From positions 7,449,501 through 7,513,500 of the forward strand of contig NC_088303.1 in NCBI RefSeq assembly GCF_032854445.1: a stretch of DNA of 64,000 nt, in the 5' to 3' direction. Within the stretch, counting starts at the first letter, position 1. Each line of letters begins with the position of its first letter. This document shows, piece after piece, positions 58,721 through 64,000 of the stretch. Both the position numbers and the translations under genes were made by a program. Origin of the DNA: Liolophura sinensis (Eukaryota; Mollusca; Polyplacophora; Chitonida; Chitonidae). The notes beneath the pieces were generated by a model, which was not told the origin of the DNA, did no database searches, and was given only the letters and a program-made list of their open reading frames with translations.

Positions 58721-58936
58721 ACTGTCCACGATATATTGATATTTCTCCTGCTTTTTGTAATTTGCGAAGGGCCTTATAATGTGATTTTTCATTTTATCAA
58801 AATGTATGATAAAGCTATTACTGCAGAAAGACTTTCATGTCTTCATTTACTGCTATCGACCTTATTAACATGGTTAATACCAACTATGTTTGGCCATCTC
58901 AGGTGGTACCAATATCCTGTCTGGCCCATGGACTAA
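58721..58936 (+). pseudogene. GPCR-like helix 6 to helix 7 fragment
   Basis: The frame reads ILIFLLLFVICEGPYNVIFH, a short loop, then LHLLLSTLLTWLIPTMFGHL. FVICEGPY fits the helix 6 pattern FxxCWxPY with E in place of W. LIPTMF sits where NPxxY would be. There is a stop immediately upstream (58718-58720), no in-frame continuation to helices 1-5, and a stop 13 codons after. It may be a relic, a last exon (there is an AG at 58767-58768), or chance hydrophobic sequence. Confidence 0.3.
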
Positions 58937-59039
58937 TATTAGTGAAGCATTCTTTAGCACAGCATTCTATAAGGGATATTTACTGGCTCATTAAGCTAAA
59001 CAAAGGAAGCCCAACGGTCGAATTCAGCTCTCAGTAGTA

Positions 59040-60825
59040 TGATAGTTGTTCGAGTCTAGCAGTTTGTCAGAAGTTTGAAGAAAGGCGATGTTTTACCCCT
59101 GGTACTCTGGCTCTCACAAACGAACTAAACAAATAGGTTATTAAATAAAATGAATGCAATGAACCTTAAGTTTTTATTGTATGGTACAGTGTAATGATAC
59201 ATAGGAACTGTGAGCTGTTCAGTCTCGTGAGATCACAAGCAAAATGTCTGGGAAGCTCCATACAAAATAACGTTTATGTCAGCTGGATAGCAACAATCGT
59301 AAAAACTGCAGACGTAAAAGATGGGCTAGAGATGTGTACTTCCCATGTATGTTGATACAGGTACGTTATAGCTTGCTTGTGACACTTACAAAGATTCCCA
59401 CATAAAGATCAGCTATAAATAATTCACATATAGCAAAGTTGTTTCAACTTTCTTTTGCCCTTTTGAAAACTATTTTACATGATTGATAACTATTTCGTAT
59501 GTGACCGAATTAACCGTTGATTCAGTTACAACATCTGTACAACTCCATGGTGTCAAATCTACCATGTAAAAGTAAAAACTAACGGTAAAATAGTAACACT
59601 AAATGTAAACGCTTGTAAATTCTATTTCATTAGAGCCGGAGAACTGTTACGCCTAAGTTGGGAATGTACGGCATTCAGTAGATTATATTGTAGAATTTAA
59701 AAGCCTCTGTGAACTTTATAGTAAACAATAGTTAAAAAGCCTTAGAAATTAACTGATATAGATTCTCAGTCACAAAAATGGTTCTATTAGGAGTAGGCGG
59801 CTGCCGTGAGATTATCGGTCAGGAAAGTTAAAGTTAAAAATAGACTTTTTCACGCACCCTGCAATGAGCCCGATCTAATGTGTTAAAAAAAGAGGTTATT
59901 TTTAAATAAAAAATAGTACTCCATTATCTGGTTGTTAATCCTGCTCCCAGCAATGAAATCTTGCTAACCAGCCCTGTGGCTCGATAGAAATCCTTTTAGG
60001 GATCCACTTTTGGATATATTGTTAATTTTTTCCCAACATCAGATTAACTGTTATCTTTTTTCTTGATAATTACATTTTTGAAGCAGTTTTTCAGAATGTA
60101 CTCTGTGGATTTAGTTGCCTGTATTCAATACGATCCATTAGACGACACGACGTAATATGACGGTTATCGGCGTGTGTCTCCGCAGTTCAAAACATACACA
60201 GATAGAGGTCCGAATCAACCGTACATACACAAGTACCTGCCAATGTTCCCAACTAAAGGCTGCACCTGAGTCAACAAATGCTGAGTTAGAACAAGATATA
60301 TGACTTATATGGTCGGGCCGAATTACATCCCTTGTTGTCACTTTCCGACTTACACTGAGTGTTTTTAGGAACGAGCTGTGCTTAGGTGGGACCCGTGAAA
60401 ATGGTTAAAAGCGACTTTCAAAGATAAAGCGGCATCACGAAGTTAAACACCTTCTTTTAGGACAGATTTTAATTTTGTAAACTGATTTAGAAAGCCCAGG
60501 ATAAACTTTGTCTGATTTTAAGCCATTCTCAGGAAATTTAAAAAGGCGCCACATGTAGGGCTAAAACGGAGGGCTTCGACGATCTCCTTCCAATATACAT
60601 GTAAAAGATCAAAAAAAAGACATTTAAGCAACTCTTGATGACTGATGTCATGTTTTTCTACATTCTAATACCTATAAAACTGTCATCACTGTCGTGAAAT
60701 ACCTACATACTGCACATTCCAATAGGCTAGGTCACACTGCTCATAGTTTTATGCCTCAAAACCTAATGCCCCGTTACGTCATTTATCCATTTTATTTTGT
60801 CTGTGTTTGTGTGTGTATGTGTGTT
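59040..60825. other. Unassigned AT-rich sequence
   Basis: I recognise no gene or repeat in this 1.8 kb. Confidence 0.4.
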
Positions 60826-60862
60826 TTCTGCCGTACTCAAGAATATTTCACTTTTACGACAT
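60826..60862 (-). repeat. SINE-A tail fragment
   Basis: TGCCGTACTCAAGAATATTT and CACTTTTACGAC match the SINE-A tail on the minus strand. A long TA tract starts about 40 bp later. Confidence 0.6.
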
Positions 60863-60898
60863 AGATTGTAACGCACATTGCGTCATAACTGATGTTGT

Positions 60899-60908
60899 AT
60901 ATATATAT

Positions 60909-60984
<76 letters not shown>

Positions 60985-61012
60985 TTATATATATACATAT
61001 TTATATATATAT
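60899..61012. repeat. Long (TA)n microsatellite
   Basis: About 110 bp of TA repeats with a few C and T interruptions (ACATACATAT at the start, ACATATTTAT near the end). Confidence 0.95.
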
Positions 61013-61049
61013 AGGCTTAATTTTATAGGACTGAATAAATCTTTTTGTG

Positions 61050-62159
61050 TAAGAGCGCTTGTATTTTCGTCGCTAAACAGATGATTTGTCTCAGCAATGA
61101 GAGGGAAGAATCCATAGCATTGGTTTAATGATGTTATATAATTTGTCATTCAAGTACTTTTATATTATCGCGCTCAGCGTCAGAGAACATGTCGAATTGA
61201 CCGGACCGATATTTTGCTATCCACAACACGGCCAAAATGTTATTAGCACAATGGAAATCGGGGTATATCATGCCTGTTCATTGGTACACAGAGGACACAG
61301 CATCATTGTCACCCATATGTCCCAATATCCTGCATGTTCTTCTTGACGAGAGAACTGACATCATAACGCGCCTATTTCGTTTGCCTTGGGTAGTATTTAT
61401 TTATTGAGTATTTCACCACTGACGAGGCGCTGAGCAACACATATCCTGAAGTGTATCTTGGTTAGGAGAGACATGTAACACTCACTAATTATTTAGCATC
61501 CGGCAGATTAAATTCTATATCAATCTGATGCAATATTTATGTTTTTGCATGATGATGGCGATAACTGTCGAACTTCCCTCAGGTGTTCATTAATTTTTGT
61601 GTGCTGCAATGAAATCCAAGAATCGTTTCTTTTGGTAATCGGGAAATGTCCCAACTTGAACGCTCCAGTGTGAATGCATCTGAGTGGAATAAGAGATTGC
61701 TGCTTAATTACACTGTCAGGCCTGTTTAATCACCTGCGTTGGAAATCATGCGGAGATGAAGAGATCTAGCATGCGTAAAAATGCCCCCCACCCCCCCTAT
61801 AATGACAAAAATTAACCACACATCCACACGAAGAGGTTGACATTTACTTCCCGGGGAAGTATTACAGTTAAATACATTCAATGTCATCCAACTCATGCCT
61901 GGAACTCACATTCAATTCTTAAGAATTCTACTTGCAGGTTATCTGTGGCATTTAGGCGTCGATGTGCCTTTTTGTTCATTTTCTTTTTTACGTTTCATGT
62001 TATTCCAAAAACAATGTTTGAGCAAATGTATTAGGTTGCATATATCAAGAGGAAGGTTTTGCGAGTTGCATCCATAATGGGACAAGATTATAGGCACTTA
62101 CAATTTCAGTGTAGCAACATAACAATTTATTCTAATCACGAATTACAAAACGTAATGCA
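61050..62159. other. Unassigned sequence
   Basis: I recognise no gene or repeat apart from a C-rich run near 61786-61798. Confidence 0.4.
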
Positions 62160-62169
62160 AAACCTTTTC

Positions 62170-62340
62170 TGTCATTGATTATAATAATAGTAGTTGCTTA
62201 AACAGTAGCAAATTACACGCCCCCTGGCACCATGGCTTAGGAAGAATTAGAAAAAAATGCAGTGACGTTTATTGCAATGTATTAGACGTCACTGCTCTAG
62301 AAATGCAAAGCCCTGCTCATAAAACACAAGTGTACGAGTA
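62170..62340 (+). repeat. Repeat family R1, middle part
   Basis: Blocks shared with 33345-33500 and 17590-17650 are GTTGCTTAAACAGTAGCAAA, TTACACGCCCCCTGGCACCA, TGGCTTAGGAAG, then TTAGACGTCACTGCTCTAG (33468: AAGATGTCACTGTTCTAAC). Confidence 0.5.
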
Positions 62341-63189
62341 TTAAAATCTGAAACACCAACAGACTAAAGCTGCAGGCCGTTGTCTATTCCCACATGATAA
62401 AATTATCTTGGTATGTGAAAGCCTGTCTGTATGCTTGTTTATTGAGTTACGAGGAATTGCTCAAATGCGCGCAGACAAAGTAGGCGTAAAACAACCAAAG
62501 GCTATAATGGAAAACCAAGTTTGGTGCTAAAATGTTGATACCTCAGGGCCACAATCGCCACTGTCTTCATATGACCAACTTCCTGATGTCTAACATCATC
62601 AACCTTAATTTACTTCAGAGGAATATTTCCTCTTCAAAGCAAAGTGTTGATAACGAACTTTCCTTCATAATTATACATGGTTCACTGTCCAGTCAGGTTT
62701 TGCTCTTCAAAGGTCGACTGGCATCTTGGATACTGACCGATAGTTCAAAAGCCAATTACATCCGAATCAAAAGGCTCGGCTGAGCCTCCAGAAAGATGCC
62801 AATATCAAGCTAAACAAACTATTACACTCCTGACGCACTCACTAGACTATGCCGGTAAAACCCTGTGCATCTGGAATGTAATCCGTGAGAAAAGGATCAA
62901 TCTTGAAATAATCTATTTAAAGCCCTAACACCATTCTAACGGGGCGGTAATCAAGCACAACGGGGATAGGGGCAAGTCTAGACATACCACACAAACAGTT
63001 CTCACAAACTTTGTACCATAAATCATCAGAGGTGGACTGATGGGGAGTTTGTCAGTATTGTCCAATGGATGTCAAGATGGCGTTTGTACTTGTAACTGAA
63101 ACGTACAAAGGCAGTATATGCAACGCCACGTGAACATCTATTCAAACTGTAACACCTTTATTTTTGTCCGCTTACTTCATTGTACTTTA

Positions 63190-63300
63190 ACGGTGTATTC
63201 AAGAGGTTTTCAAATGTACGATGGCGGTCAGTTTTATGAAGCTGAGGGAACCGGAGAACCTTGGATAAATCACTGACCTTTGGCAGGTTACTGACAGATC
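63190..63300 (-). repeat. Diverged SINE-A-like 3' half
   Basis: ACGGTGTATTCAAGAGGTTT, ACGATGGCGGTCAGTTTTAT and GGTTACTGACAGATCTTTGC follow the order of SINE-A (CGTACTCAAGAATATTTCAC, CGACGGCCAGAATTATGG, TTCTGACAGACCTTCTCAC at 47360-47470). It is strongly diverged, like the copy in the GPCR intron. Confidence 0.45.
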
Positions 63301-63831
63301 TTTGCACACGTGATGTGTAGATATATGATGACAAGTATTATTCAACTTATTTTACATTAGATAAACGGCAACATATGCGTTGTCGACCGCTTATGGTTAC
63401 CAACGCCCCATAAGCAGCGAAAGCAACCTCAACATAAACCATTAGGTATAGCACTCATTTTCATTGGTTGCTGTAAATATGAAGTATTCGATGCTGTTGT
63501 GTAAATTAAGTTCAAAAGTACAAAACGGGTGGGTTACAGTGGAATGCTTGACACACAGCGAAGAGATTGTTGGAACACAAACACAGGTATAGATAGAGCT
63601 AACAAGGAAGTTAAAATACGTTCTTCCTAATTTAGCATCATTGCATTTAGAAAAAGTATGTAGTACGTCATTGTACTTGTTACTCGTGGCCTCAGATGCT
63701 ATACTATATAACATTCTTGTAAATTGATTCTTTCTTCAAAATAAAAACATCTTGCAAATATCAGCTGCCTGGATAAGTGCGTTTTTTTTCAAGAGTGTGC
63801 TATTCATTAACCTGTTTGAATGTTCGTCGAT

Positions 63832-63900
63832 TTCCAGCCCAGTCCGGTTTCCTCCACCGATAAAACTGATCCCCACTGTGTAAATGAACATTTCTTAACA
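63832..63900 (+). repeat. SINE-A-like 3' end fragment
   Basis: GTCCGGTTTCCTCCACCGAT, then CCACTGTGTAAATGAACATT and TAACAATGGCGTTAAAAACA match the sense-strand end of SINE-A-like elements. Only about 70 bp are recognisable. Confidence 0.45.
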
Positions 63901-64000
63901 ATGGCGTTAAAAACAATAACGATTTTTTTTCGCTCAAATATGTTGTTTATACTTTTATGTATCTCTCCGTATTTGCTTTACATAACGGCTATTTCTTCAC

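Overview
This looks like a stretch of a mollusc nuclear genome, gene-poor, AT-rich and full of repeats. The reasons are eukaryotic: one clearly spliced animal gene, interspersed tRNA-headed SINEs with target-site duplications, decayed non-LTR retrotransposons, TA microsatellites and minisatellites. The attribution to molluscs (perhaps a gastropod) rests on my recognition of the SINE sequences and is inference. There are no operons, bacterial genes or CRISPR arrays.

The only confident host gene is a rhodopsin-family (class A) neuropeptide-type GPCR on the minus strand. Its two coding exons (42852-42519 and 40581-39482) join across a 1.94 kb intron and give about 477 residues with seven membrane segments. 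Its intron holds a 444-bp palindromic element and a decayed short-repeat array split by an old SINE-like insert. Two different minisatellites lie 0.5-1.5 kb upstream of its start.

Region by region: 1-7070 holds two fragments of one LINE family (reverse transcriptase plus RNase H plus a C-terminal CCHC motif) with other repeats between them. 7300-12400 holds a SINE, a 0.7 kb inverted-repeat element and copies of two unnamed repeat families. 13930-17016 is the longest LINE copy. 17050-19000 holds an unnamed repeat and a SINE with a perfect target-site duplication. 19000-29300 is mostly unassigned, with a 40-bp minisatellite and some candidate exons. 29300-37130 holds LINE tails and SINEs. 39100-43020 is the GPCR locus. 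43340-48710 holds minisatellites, a second copy of the inverted-repeat element, and SINEs. 49400-64000 is mostly unassigned, with several candidate exons on the plus strand, a nested SINE, and a fragment resembling the end of another GPCR.

The transposable elements appear to be linked. The LINE family ends in a roughly 50-nt tail followed by CATTC repeats. At least three SINE types end in a recognisably similar tail followed by other short repeats (AAAT, CATA or CACTC). This fits SINEs that depend on LINE machinery for reverse transcription. All open frames in the LINE copies are broken. Candidate exons are reported with low confidence because they rest only on open frames between plausible splice sites.
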